Below are positions 24,341 to 31,943 of a stretch of 64,000 nt of DNA, piece by piece. Numbering within the stretch: position 1 is the first letter of the stretch; each line of letters begins with the position of its first letter. The translations under genes were made by a program, and so were the position numbers. This DNA is from CALZJC01 sp963781065 (lineage in GTDB: Bacteria > Acidobacteriota > Thermoanaerobaculia > Multivoradales > JAHEKO01): the NCBI GenBank assembly GCA_963781065.1, contig CAWAET010000005.1:62001-126000 (forward strand). The letters are read 5' to 3'. The notes below the pieces were generated by a model. The model had not been told where the DNA came from and searched no databases. It saw only the letters and a list, made by a program, of their open reading frames with translations.

Positions 24341-26153
24341 AAAGATTTTTTGCGCGGTCCATGGCATGAACGACCAGACCAGGAACGAGACGATCCAGTG
24401 GGTGGCGGAGCGCGTGTACGCGCATTCCGGCAAGAAAGCGTCGTTGCCGCTCGGGGCGTTTCACTCGGAACGCGGCTGCGGTCAGGCGCACTTCCCGGTC
24501 GATCCGACGACGGGCGTTGCGGGCGACACAGGGTTTGCCGAGGTGTACTGGGCCGGTCTGGCCCGGGAAGTGGAAACGGCAGGCCATACCCTCGAGGAGA
24601 CGAAGCGATGGGCGGAGACGCTCGCCGACCTCAAGCATCGCCACGACAAGAGCAGCCGGGAGTACAAGCTGCTCCGACAGGTCATCAAGGAGGTGATCGA
24701 GACGCTTCAGGTTGTGGACAACCTGACGGGATTTCTGCGGCAGGCGAACATCCTGGACTTCGAACTGAAGCGAGTTCTCGACAAGTCCCTCGGAGACGTG
24801 CAGCTGGTCACCGAGTTCGAGTTCTACCGCTGGCAGATCGTCCGCAAGTTCCACGAGGTAATGGACCGGCTGCCCCCCGACGCCCGGATCTTCGTCGTCG
24901 CTCACAGTGAGGGCTCCGTCGTCGCGTTCCTCGGGCTCTTGCTGGCGGCGATCGGTTGGAAGCCCTGGGAGAGCACCAGGCCCGAAATAGGACCGGCAGC
25001 GCCGTGGCTCGCGCGCGTGGAGGGCTTCATGACGCTCGGATCGCCGATCGACAAGCACCTGGAGCTGTGGCCCGAGATGTGGACGGACATCGCGACGCTT
25101 GGCGCCGAGCTCCCCAGGTCGGAGAAGGCCGCATGCTCCACCTCAGAGCGGATCGTCTGGTGCAATTACTACGACTACGGGGACCCGGTGGGGTCCAAGC
25201 TCGACGAGGCGAGGCGATGGATCGCGGCCAACGGATTCGATTCGACGTTCGACTTCGACAAGGCCCGTGATTGCGGCTTCGGCCGGTACTACACCCCGGG
25301 CAAGGCGCACACCGACTACTACGAGGATGACGAGCCGTTTCGGCATTTCCTCGAGACCTTCGAGGCCAGGCGAGCGGACTCGGCCGCGCCGAAACCGCCC
25401 GCCAGCAAGAGCCTGGCCCGGGCTTGGAGCTACCTCTTCCCGATACCCCTCATCGGTCTGCTCCTGTTCGTCGCCGTCTACTGCTTCGTCGTGGGAGCGT
25501 TCAATGCTGGCTACGTCAAGACTGTCAGCCTGGGGGATCTCGTCGGGTACACATCGCTCGTGGCGGGAACCACACTGCTGGCCAGGATCCCGCGTCTGGT
25601 GCCGAGCTGGTTCCCGCGGCTGGCTTGGGGGCTCGGGCTATTCGCGGTGGCAGCCGCCGGCTATCACCTCTGTGTCGATCAGAAGGTCCACCTGCCGAGC
25701 GCGCTACACGACCGCCTGGGCGGCGGCCTGCTGATGGAAAGCGACCTGGTGTTGCCCGCCCTGGCAGTGGCGGTGGCCAGCTGGTTGGTCGCGATCCGCA
25801 AGCCGGGGTGGGGCATGAAGCCTCTCGTGTTGCTCGGGACGGGGACATTTCTAGCCCTTTTCGTCTCGTACGTAGCCAGCCTCGCGCTCCCCGCAGCCGG
25901 CAGGGAACCGGGGGCGAGCCTCCAGGCCGCAGCCCCGCAGCCCGCGGAGGTAATCTCGCCGGGCGCCCTTGCCGAAGCCGACGCGCCCTATAAGTGGCCC
26001 ATTGTCCTCGGCACCCTGGCCTTTCTCTACCTGTGGTGGCTCGCGGCGCTCCTGTTCGATCTGGTGTTCATCTGGTACCGCTACATCCGTCACGCCCGCG
26101 AACCACCGCCACCGACTCCCAGCCCGGTCCCGCTGCCGTCCCTATCCGGTTAG
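24330..26153 (+). CDS. Lipase-like alpha/beta-hydrolase with C-terminal membrane domain
   Basis: The ATG at 24330 behind CGGAGG gives 607 residues. Near residue 190 is FVVAHSEGSVVAFLGLLL, a nucleophile elbow of the H-S-x-G type seen in lipase and DUF676-like hydrolases, preceded by KFHEVMDRLPPDARI. A GSPIDKHLELWPEMW strand follows, as in class 3-type lipases, and possible acid/histidine residues lie in YYDYGDPVG and KAHTDYYEDDEP. From about residue 360 there are five or six hydrophobic helices (IPLIGLLLFVAVYCFVVGAF, LGLFAVAAAGYHL, VLPALAVAVASWLVAI, LLGTGTFLALFVSYVASL, LGTLAFLYLWWLAALLFDLVF). The N-terminus KIFCAVHGMND suggests the hydrolase is cytoplasmic-facing and held at the membrane. Substrate unknown. 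It is coupled to the secreted coiled-coil gene. Confidence 0.6.
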   Translation: MGGRKIFCAVHGMNDQTRNETIQWVAERVYAHSGKKASLPLGAFHSERGCGQAHFPVDPTTGVAGDTGFAEVYWAGLAREVETAGHTLEETKRWAETLADLKHRHDKSSREYKLLRQVIKEVIETLQVVDNLTGFLRQANILDFELKRVLDKSLGDVQLVTEFEFYRWQIVRKFHEVMDRLPPDARIFVVAHSEGSVVAFLGLLLAAIGWKPWESTRPEIGPAAPWLARVEGFMTLGSPIDKHLELWPEMWTDIATLGAELPRSEKAACSTSERIVWCNYYDYGDPVGSKLDEARRWIAANGFDSTFDFDKARDCGFGRYYTPGKAHTDYYEDDEPFRHFLETFEARRADSAAPKPPASKSLARAWSYLFPIPLIGLLLFVAVYCFVVGAFNAGYVKTVSLGDLVGYTSLVAGTTLLARIPRLVPSWFPRLAWGLGLFAVAAAGYHLCVDQKVHLPSALHDRLGGGLLMESDLVLPALAVAVASWLVAIRKPGWGMKPLVLLGTGTFLALFVSYVASLALPAAGREPGASLQAAAPQPAEVISPGALAEADAPYKWPIVLGTLAFLYLWWLAALLFDLVFIWYRYIRHAREPPPPTPSPVPLPSLSG

Positions 26154-26272
26154 GCGGAGAGGGCGGGAAGTCACCCGCAGCGAGCTCTCGAGCATTACCA
26201 CGTGCGCCCGGATCCCACGCCTCGCCACCGGCGAGCGCGCTCCCCCTGAGGGTCGACCTCCCTGGGTAACGA

Positions 26273-26362
26273 TCAGGGATGGCCGCGGCTGAGGTACTTC
26301 ATGCCCGTGTCGCACATGATGGTGACGATCCTCGACCCGGGTGGCAGGCGCTCGGCCAGCCG
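26273..26362 (-). pseudogene. Cysteine synthase C-terminal remnant
   Basis: Thirty codons, RLAERLPPGSRIVTIMCDTG then MKYLSRGHP and a TGA at 26275-26273, match the last part of PLP-dependent cysteine synthases (VT-x-x-CDTG-x-KYLS). Nothing upstream continues the family, so only the tail survives. It sits in the otherwise empty 270-base gap before the TusA gene, in a sulfur-metabolism neighbourhood. Fragment assignment is by motif only. Confidence 0.55.
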
Positions 26363-26423
26363 TGGTAGGCCTCGCGCAGGTCCTCGGCGGCGGCGCGGCG
26401 ACCCGGCACGGTGAGAGAGGGGG

Positions 26424-26686
26424 TCAGTCCGCGGCCGTCGCCGGCGCGGCCCTGCGGAAGCGGAAGACCAGCTCGTCGCCGCGGCGGCGCGAGCTCAGCA
26501 GCTCGTGCCCCGAGCGCTGGCTGAAGACCGCCATGTCGAGCTCGGCCACGGGATCGGTGGCGACGACCTCGAGCACCTCGCCCGGGGCGAGGCCGGCCAG
26601 GGCCCGCTCGGTGCGCAGCACCGGCAGCGGGCAGTAGAGGCCGCGGCAGTCGAGCCGGTGGGCCGGCGGCGGCCGGCCGGCGTCAT
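26424..26686 (-). CDS. TusA-family sulfur carrier, start codon unclear
   Basis: The segment RLDCRGLYCPLPVLRTERAL and later VLEVVATDPVAELDMAVF, GHELL and DELVFRFRR form a complete TusA fold of about 80 residues, with the CPxP cysteine that carries persulfide. No ATG, GTG or TTG precedes the domain in its own frame. The ATG at 26686 overlaps the stop of the MBL gene in TGATGA, the usual coupling arrangement, but is out of frame by one base with the domain. A base is probably missing in the GC-rich run just after it, or the true start is unconventional. Function: passing sulfane sulfur between the rhodanese-MBL protein and DsrE-type partners. Confidence 0.7.
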
Positions 26687-27915
26687 CAGCCGGCGCCGGC
26701 CTCTCCCTCGGCGTAGGCCTGCGCCAGAGCGCAGATGTTCTTGCCCAGCTCGAGCTCCGACGCCCGCGCCTCCTTGACCTCGACCAGGCCGGCGTTGACC
26801 CGCTTGATCTCGACGTACTCGTCGGGGAACTCCGGCAGGCTGGCGAGGATGTAGGCGACGAACTCCTCTTCGCCACCGGCCGCCATCACCAGGCCGTCGT
26901 TGCGCCCGCGCAGCTCGCCCAGCGAGGCGGCGAACAGGCCGTCCTCACCCGACTCGGTCAGCCCGGCGAAGTGGCCCGGCAGGACCAGGGTCTCGTCGGG
27001 CAGCTCGAGCAGCCGCCGCAACGAGGCGAAGTGGATCGGCGCCCAGGTGTCGCCGTGGCCGCCCAGGTCGGGCCGGGCGATCGACTCGATGAAGATGCTG
27101 TCGCCGGTGAACAGGTGGCGGTCGTCGAGCAGGAAGGCGGTGTTGCCCAGGGTGTGGCCCGGCACGTGCAGCGCGGTCAGCCGGTGGCTGCCGACCTCGA
27201 AGGTCTGGCCGTCGCGCAGGTAGGCGTAGTCGATGCGCGCCGGCAGGACGTCGATCGGATGGATGCCGTCGTAGGGATGCAGGTAGTAGGGCACGCCGCA
27301 CGCCGCGGCCAGGGCCGGGCCGCCGCTCAAGTGGTCGGCGTGGCCGTGGGTGTCCAGCACCCGCTCGATCTTCCAGCCGCGCTCGGCCGCGGCCTCGAGG
27401 TAGTGGTCGATGTGGCGCAGCGGGTCGATCACCACCGCCCGGTCGCCGCTGGCGACGAGGTAGCTCAGACAGCCGCGCGCCGGGCGGCTGACCTGGAGGA
27501 TGGTCAGCTCGGCGCTCTCCACCACCGGCCGGATGACGTAGTGGTCACCCCAGGCGGCGGTCCCCCCGGCCAGGTTGAACGCCTGGAAGTCGAGCCGGCG
27601 CAGGGCCTCGGCGACGTACTCGGAGGTGTCGCCCTTGGCGCAGACCGCGAGGATCGGCGTCTCACGCGGCAGCTTCGCCGCCCACTTCTGATCGAGGAAG
27701 GCCTTGAACGTGTCCACCACGTCGTCGAACTCGTCCACCTCGAGCATCTCGTAGTAGGGCACGTTGACCGTCGGCAGCGGCCGGCGCCCCTCGAGCCGCC
27801 AGCTCTCGAACTCGTCCTCGTTGCGCACGTCGAAGACGAAGAGCTCTTCGCCGGCCTGCAGCCGTCGGTGCAGCTCCTCGACTCCCCACTCGGTGCCCGC
27901 GCTCTGTTCCGTCAT
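26686..27915 (-). CDS. Rhodanese-metallo-beta-lactamase fusion (persulfide dioxygenase-like)
   Basis: A 409-residue fusion. Residues 10-125 are a rhodanese domain (LFVFDVRNEDEFESW, active-site loop AVCAKGDTS with Cys92). Residues about 135-340 are an ETHE1/glyoxalase II-type MBL domain with metal motif THGHADHLSG (His190, His192, Asp194, His195), HVPGHTLGNTAF, a FTGDSIFIESIARPDLGG loop and LPGHFA. Persulfide dioxygenases oxidise glutathione or protein persulfide to sulfite. A short C-terminal extension (about 345-409) resembles the extra tail of such fusions. It is divergent from the TusA-DsrE-repressor operon across a 168-base region that holds the CsoR/CstR-like box, and is coupled to a TusA gene downstream. 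Confidence 0.85.
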   Translation of the reverse strand: MTEQSAGTEWGVEELHRRLQAGEELFVFDVRNEDEFESWRLEGRRPLPTVNVPYYEMLEVDEFDDVVDTFKAFLDQKWAAKLPRETPILAVCAKGDTSEYVAEALRRLDFQAFNLAGGTAAWGDHYVIRPVVESAELTILQVSRPARGCLSYLVASGDRAVVIDPLRHIDHYLEAAAERGWKIERVLDTHGHADHLSGGPALAAACGVPYYLHPYDGIHPIDVLPARIDYAYLRDGQTFEVGSHRLTALHVPGHTLGNTAFLLDDRHLFTGDSIFIESIARPDLGGHGDTWAPIHFASLRRLLELPDETLVLPGHFAGLTESGEDGLFAASLGELRGRNDGLVMAAGGEEEFVAYILASLPEFPDEYVEIKRVNAGLVEVKEARASELELGKNICALAQAYAEGEAGAG

Positions 27916-27994
27916 CTTGTGCTCTCCGTCGTCATCTGCGCCTTGCCATCATCTACACGTTGCATCATCCGCGCTCTGCCATCCTCCGCTTTGC

Positions 27995-28023
27995 TTGACA
28001 TACTGCCGGGGGTATCATAGATT
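27995..28023 (+). promoter_or_regulatory. Promoter with CsoR/CstR-type operator (box B)
   Basis: TTGACA (27995-28000), 17 bases, then TAGATT (28018-28023) form a promoter for the TusA operon. The 16-mer ATACTGCCGGGGGTAT (28000-28015) fills its spacer, with matching ATAC/GTAT arms and a G/C centre as in CsoR/CstR operators. A bound repressor would block polymerase. The same site lies in the leader of the divergent MBL gene, so both could be controlled. Confidence 0.65.
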
Positions 28024-28083
28024 CTATCAGTACGAAACTGTTTGTCCACTGTCGAGCCTGACGCTCGACCTCGGAGGATTTTC

Positions 28084-28338
28084 ATGAGCGAAGTCACGTT
28101 CGACGACGAACTGGACGCCCGCGGGCTCAACTGCCCGATGCCGCTGGTCAAGGCGCGCAAGCAGATCGGCAGCCTGGACCCCGGCCAGGTGCTCAAGATC
28201 GTCAGCACCGACCGCGGCTCGATCAAGGACTTCCAGGGCTGGGCCAAGATCGCCGCCAACATCGAGCTCCTGGCCCAGGAGACCGATACCGAGAACGACA
28301 AGGATCTCTTTCTGCACTACGTGAAACGGGTCAACTGA
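28084..28338 (+). CDS. TusA-family sulfur carrier protein
   Basis: An 84-residue TusA protein starting at the ATG behind TCGGAGGA. It has the ELDARGLNCPMPLVKARK motif with the persulfide cysteine Cys17, then VLKIVSTDRGSIKDFQGWAK and a TENDKDLFLHYVKR end. TusA proteins relay sulfane sulfur to DsrE-type carriers and the central oxidation enzymes. First gene of a TusA-DsrE-repressor operon with gaps of 10 bases each. Confidence 0.9.
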   Translation: MSEVTFDDELDARGLNCPMPLVKARKQIGSLDPGQVLKIVSTDRGSIKDFQGWAKIAANIELLAQETDTENDKDLFLHYVKRVN

Positions 28339-28348
28339 GGAGGTCGCG

Positions 28349-28930
28349 ATGACCGTCACCGAACTGGATCCCAAGACCGAGACCGGCAACGACGCGCAGG
28401 CTCTGGCCGCCCGCTGCGCGGCGCTCGAGGAGAGGCTCGACCGGCTGGAAGCCTCGCAGCCGGAGGACAAGGTGGCTATCGTCGTCTTCTCGGGCGACCT
28501 CGACAAGGTCCTCGCCTCGTTCGTCATCGCTACCGGCGCCGCCGCCCTGGGCCAGGAGGTGAGCATGTTCTTCACCTTCTGGGGCCTGAGCGTGCTCAAG
28601 AAGAAGAGCGTGCTGGACGGCAAGAACCTGTTCGAGAAGATGATGGCGATGATGTCGCCCGCCAACTCCACCGAGCTGCCGGTCTCGCAGATGAACTACT
28701 TCGGCGTCGGCGCCAAGATGCTGCGCAAGATGATGGCCGACAAGAACGTCGCCTCGCTCGAGGAGATGATCGAGATGTCGCAGGAGATGGGCGTCAAGAT
28801 GCTCGCCTGCGAGATGTCGCGCGACGTCATGGGCATCTCCGAGGAGGAGCTGATCTCCGGGCTCGAGCCTGCCGGCGTGGCCGCCTTCCTCGGCGAGTCG
28901 CTGCGCTCGCGCACCAACCTGTTCATCTGA
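28349..28930 (+). CDS. DsrE/DsrF/DrsH-like protein (DsrE2 type)
   Basis: A 193-residue paralogue of the protein at 2147. After an N-terminal coiled-coil-like helix (AALEERLDRLEAS) it has VAIVVFSGDLDKVLASFVIATGAAALG, MFFTFWGLSVL and the MLACEMSRDVMGI helix whose Cys154 is the expected sulfur-carrying residue. DsrE2 proteins are typically membrane-associated or form complexes with TusA. It lies between TusA and the repressor, with an AGGAGG ribosome site, in the same operon. Confidence 0.85.
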   Translation: MTVTELDPKTETGNDAQALAARCAALEERLDRLEASQPEDKVAIVVFSGDLDKVLASFVIATGAAALGQEVSMFFTFWGLSVLKKKSVLDGKNLFEKMMAMMSPANSTELPVSQMNYFGVGAKMLRKMMADKNVASLEEMIEMSQEMGVKMLACEMSRDVMGISEEELISGLEPAGVAAFLGESLRSRTNLFI

Positions 28931-28940
28931 GGCGCCGACC

Positions 28941-29225
28941 GTGCCCACCACCGCACCGCCGGGCGCCGTCTCCGAGGAGGACAAGAAGGCCCTGATCGAC
29001 CGCCTGGCGCGGGTCGAGGGGCAGCTGCGCGGCGTGCAGCGGATGATCGCCGAGGAGAAGGACTGCGAGGCGATCGCCCAACAGCTGGCCGCCGTCCGCG
29101 GCGCGATCAACAAGGCCTTCGCCGAATTGATCGCCTGCGCCTTCCAGCACCGGCTGGCCGGCGGGCGAGGCGAAGACGGCCGGGACATCTCCGAGATCGT
29201 CCGGCTGCTGGCCAAGTACGGCTGA
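28941..29225 (+). CDS. CsoR/FrmR/CstR-family repressor, possibly persulfide-sensing
   Basis: The 94-residue all-helical regulator has the family signature RLARVEGQLRGVQRMIAEEKDC, QQLAAVRGAINKAF and a C-terminal VRLLAKYG. The invariant first cysteine is Cys42. The second is Cys66, in AELIACAFQH, with His70 four residues later. In CsoR, counted from the first cysteine, the metal ligands fall at +25 (His) and +29 (Cys); in CstR the second persulfide-sensing cysteine is at +29. Here the spacing is +24 (Cys) and +28 (His), so the site is shifted one residue. Position in a TusA/DsrE operon favours sensing of sulfane sulfur rather than copper. It likely represses its own operon through box B and perhaps the boxes at 29317 and 43824. 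Confidence 0.85.
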   Translation: MPTTAPPGAVSEEDKKALIDRLARVEGQLRGVQRMIAEEKDCEAIAQQLAAVRGAINKAFAELIACAFQHRLAGGRGEDGRDISEIVRLLAKYG

Positions 29226-29316
29226 GCGGGCCTCCGGCCCGTTCGCCGCGGCCGGGCCGCGCCGGGCCCCGGTCGGACGGCTGCGTCCGGTGGCATCCGG
29301 GGGTTGCTCCCCGTTC

Positions 29317-29332
29317 ATACGGGTAGGGGTAT
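29317..29332. promoter_or_regulatory. CsoR/CstR-type operator (box C) upstream of the FadL-type gene
   Basis: ATACGGGTAGGGGTAT is a 16-mer of the same ATAC-N8-GTAT shape as box B; its reverse complement ATACCCCTACCCGTAT closely resembles classical CsoR-family sites. It lies 135 bases before the porin ATG and 92 after the repressor's stop. No clear -35/-10 was identified beside it. Confidence 0.6.
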
Positions 29333-29467
29333 ACCGGAGCCCACGCCCACCCGGCCGCGAGCCGCCGGCCCACCCGTCAGGTAGTCGCGTCCGGCCACGC
29401 CTGATGCGATGCTTTCGAAGCGGTCGGAGTTACCGACACCGGGCCGCATCTTGGAAGGAGATTCTTG

Positions 29468-30754
29468 ATGACTCATCGCGACACGACCTCGGCCCTCCGC
29501 CGCATCGTGGTCCTCACCGTCGCCGCCGGCCTTGTCGCCGGTGCGGCCCTGGCCACCAACGGCTACCTGATCCACGGCATCGGCACTCGCGCCAAGGCCA
29601 TGGCCGGCGCCGGCGTGGCGTTCCCTCAGGACGCCCTGGCACCGGGCACCAACCCGGCCGGTCTGGCCTTTGTCGGCAAGCGCTACGACGCTGGCGTGGG
29701 TATCTTCAACCCCAACCGCAAGTACACGGTCACCGGCGCCCCGTCGGGTTTCCCCGGCACCTTCGGCCTGCTCCCGGGCACCGTCGAGAGCGATGCGACG
29801 ACGTTCATCGTGCCCAACTTCGGCGTCAGCTGGGAGCTCTCCGGAGGCACGAGCACCGCCGGCCTGGCCGTCTACGGCCAGGGTGGCATGAACACCGAGT
29901 ACCCCACCAGCACCTTCTACGGCACCTCCCCCACCGGTGTCGACCTCTCGCAGATGTTCATCGTGCCCACCTGGGCGAGAAAGGACGCGAGCGGCAGACA
30001 CGCCTTTGGCATCTCGCCGATTCTGGCCATCCAGTTCTTCGAGGCCCAGGGCGTCCAGGCGTTCGGCCCGTTTTCATCCGACCCGACCAAGCTGTCCAAC
30101 AACGGCCACGACCAGTCGACCGGCCTTGGCGTGCGTCTCGGCTACCTGGGCAAGTTCACCGACCGCTTCTCGTTTGGCTTCAGCTGGCAGAGCGAGATCA
30201 GCATGGGCGAGTTCAGCGACTACGCCGGTCTGTTCGCCGACCAGGGCGGCTTCGACATCCCCTCCAACTGGACGGCCGGTATCGCCTACAAGTTCGGTAC
30301 GAGTGCGGTGCTGGCTCTGGACTACCAGGAGATCATCTACACCGACGTAGCGTCGGTGAGCAATCCGTTCCTGCCGAATCTGATGCAGGCGCCGCTCGGC
30401 GCCGCCGGCGCCGCCGGCTTTGGCTGGCAGGACATGTCGGTCATCAAGGCCGGCCTGCAGTGGGGCACCGCCCCCTGGACCTGGCGGGTCGGTTTCTCCA
30501 CCGGCGACCAGCCGATTCAGCCCAGCGAGGTCCTGTTCAACATCCTGGCGCCCGGCGTGATGGAGGAGCACTTCACCATCGGCTTCACCCGCGAGCTCGG
30601 CACCAGCAGGGCCTTCAGCATGTCCCTGATGCACGCGCCCTCAGTCAGCGTCACCGGAGTGAACCCCCTCGAGGCGCCGATCCCGGGCCAGCAGACAATC
30701 ACGCTGGAGATGGACCAGTTCGATCTCGAGTTCGGGTTCTCCTGGGGCTTCTAG
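29468..30754 (+). CDS. FadL/OMPP1/TodX-family outer membrane transport protein
   Basis: A 428-residue outer-membrane barrel protein. ATG at 29468 is preferred to the TTG three bases earlier; GAAGGAG precedes it. The signal peptide RIVVLTVAAGLVAGAALA is followed by TNGYLIHGIGTRAKAMAGAGVAFPQDALAPGTNPAGLAFVG, the FadL N-terminal hatch signature (NPAG). Beta strands alternate to the terminal FDLEFGFSWGF, which ends in an aromatic residue as outer membrane proteins do. FadL relatives import hydrophobic compounds such as fatty acids or aromatics. Its closeness to the sulfur operon, and a shared box, suggest it might move a hydrophobic or sulfur compound here, but that is conjecture. Confidence 0.88.
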   Translation: MTHRDTTSALRRIVVLTVAAGLVAGAALATNGYLIHGIGTRAKAMAGAGVAFPQDALAPGTNPAGLAFVGKRYDAGVGIFNPNRKYTVTGAPSGFPGTFGLLPGTVESDATTFIVPNFGVSWELSGGTSTAGLAVYGQGGMNTEYPTSTFYGTSPTGVDLSQMFIVPTWARKDASGRHAFGISPILAIQFFEAQGVQAFGPFSSDPTKLSNNGHDQSTGLGVRLGYLGKFTDRFSFGFSWQSEISMGEFSDYAGLFADQGGFDIPSNWTAGIAYKFGTSAVLALDYQEIIYTDVASVSNPFLPNLMQAPLGAAGAAGFGWQDMSVIKAGLQWGTAPWTWRVGFSTGDQPIQPSEVLFNILAPGVMEEHFTIGFTRELGTSRAFSMSLMHAPSVSVTGVNPLEAPIPGQQTITLEMDQFDLEFGFSWGF

Positions 30755-30775
30755 GCCGCGTTCTCGGAGAGTCCT

Positions 30776-30807
30776 GCCCGCCTCCCAGCCGGGAGGCGGG
30801 CGTTTTC
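30776..30807 (+). terminator. Rho-independent terminator after the FadL-type gene
   Basis: GCCCGCCTCCC (30776-30786), loop AGCC and GGGAGGCGGGC (30791-30801) form an 11-pair stem followed by GTTTTC. It ends transcription from the porin gene; the reverse strand lacks a comparable T-run, so it is probably one-way. Confidence 0.9.
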
Positions 30808-30845
30808 TTGTCCTGAGACCTCGAGCAGTGCGAGCTGCTTGCAGC

Positions 30846-31943
30846 CTAGGCGCCGCCATAGAGCCGGCAGGAGGTCGCCTTGATCACCAGGAAGACCTCG
30901 CTGCCCGGGGCGAGACCCAGTGTCGCCGGCGTGGTCTCGACCACCTCCACGCTGATCGGCGGCAAGTCGCCGGCGAGCCGCGTCTCGACCAGGCTCCAGC
31001 CGTCGGCGGCGCGGATCGCCTCGACCCGGGCCGGCAGCACGTTTCTGGCCGACAGTCCCACCGGCCGCTCGGTGGCGAGGACGATCTCGGAGGAGGGCAG
31101 CCCGACCAGCACCTCGGCGCCGAGCTCGGCCGCCGCGGGCAGGGTGATCAGCTCGACGCCGTCGCCCGCCTCGCCGAGGCGCAGGACACTGGTCGCGGCC
31201 TCGCGCCGCAGGTGCCGGGCGGTGAGCACGTTCTCGAAAGCCGCCTCCGCCAGGGCGAAGACCCGTGGGTCGGCGAGCACCCGATGCGGCTCACCACGGG
31301 CCACCGCGACCCCGTCGCGCAGCACGATCATCTCGTCGCACAGCGCCTGCACCTCGATCGGGTCATGGGAGACCAGCAGCATCGGCGTCGTCAGCTCGGC
31401 CCGGATCCGGCGCAGGAAGGGCAGCAACCGCCGCCTGAGCGGCAGGTCGAGCGAAGCCAGCGGCTCGTCGAGCAGCAGCAGCCGCGGCCCCGAGCACAGC
31501 GCCCGGCCCAGGGCGACGCGGCGGCGCTCGCCGCCCGACAGCGCGGCGACGCCGCGGTCGAGCAGCGGCCCCAGCTCGAGCAGCTCGCAGACCCGGGCGA
31601 GCAGCGCCTCGGGATCGCCGCCGCGGCGCCGAGCCCGGCCGGCGCCCGCCAGCAGATTGCCGCGCACGTCGAGGTGGGGGAAGAGCAGGCTGTCCTGGGG
31701 CACGAAGCCCACCTCGCGATCCTCAGCGCGCAGACAGCGGCCCGCCGCGGTGTCGAGCCAGACCCGGTCCCCCAGGCGGATCGTCCCGGTGGCGCCGCGG
31801 CGCAGGCCGGCGACGGTCTCGAGCAGGCTGCTCTTGCCCGCGCCGGAAGGGCCGAAGATGCCGGTGACCGGGCCCTCGGCCGCCAGCGTCACCTCGAGAT
31901 CGAAGCGATCGAGCGGCAGGCGGACGTCGATCTCGAGCGTCAT
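30846..31943 (-). CDS. modC: Molybdate ABC transporter ATP-binding protein ModC
   Basis: A 365-residue ABC ATPase: Walker A GPSGAGKSS, Q-loop VGFVPQDSLLFPHL, signature LSGGERRRVALGRAL, Walker B LLLLDEPLASLD and switch histidine VSHDP. From about residue 240 it has a TOBE-type extension of the ModC kind (ARNVLPARVEAIR, VFLVIKATSCRLYGG). It powers molybdate (or tungstate) uptake by ModB. The ATG overlaps the end of modB by one base. Molybdenum is required by the molybdopterin oxidoreductase at 45404. Confidence 0.92.
   Translation of the reverse strand: MTLEIDVRLPLDRFDLEVTLAAEGPVTGIFGPSGAGKSSLLETVAGLRRGATGTIRLGDRVWLDTAAGRCLRAEDREVGFVPQDSLLFPHLDVRGNLLAGAGRARRRGGDPEALLARVCELLELGPLLDRGVAALSGGERRRVALGRALCSGPRLLLLDEPLASLDLPLRRRLLPFLRRIRAELTTPMLLVSHDPIEVQALCDEMIVLRDGVAVARGEPHRVLADPRVFALAEAAFENVLTARHLRREAATSVLRLGEAGDGVELITLPAAAELGAEVLVGLPSSEIVLATERPVGLSARNVLPARVEAIRAADGWSLVETRLAGDLPPISVEVVETTPATLGLAPGSEVFLVIKATSCRLYGGA

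Noticed and set aside
27930..27994. Loose repeats of CATC-ATC-like units in the leader of the rhodanese-MBL gene
   Set aside because: Units vary in length and sequence; too degenerate to call a repeat array.
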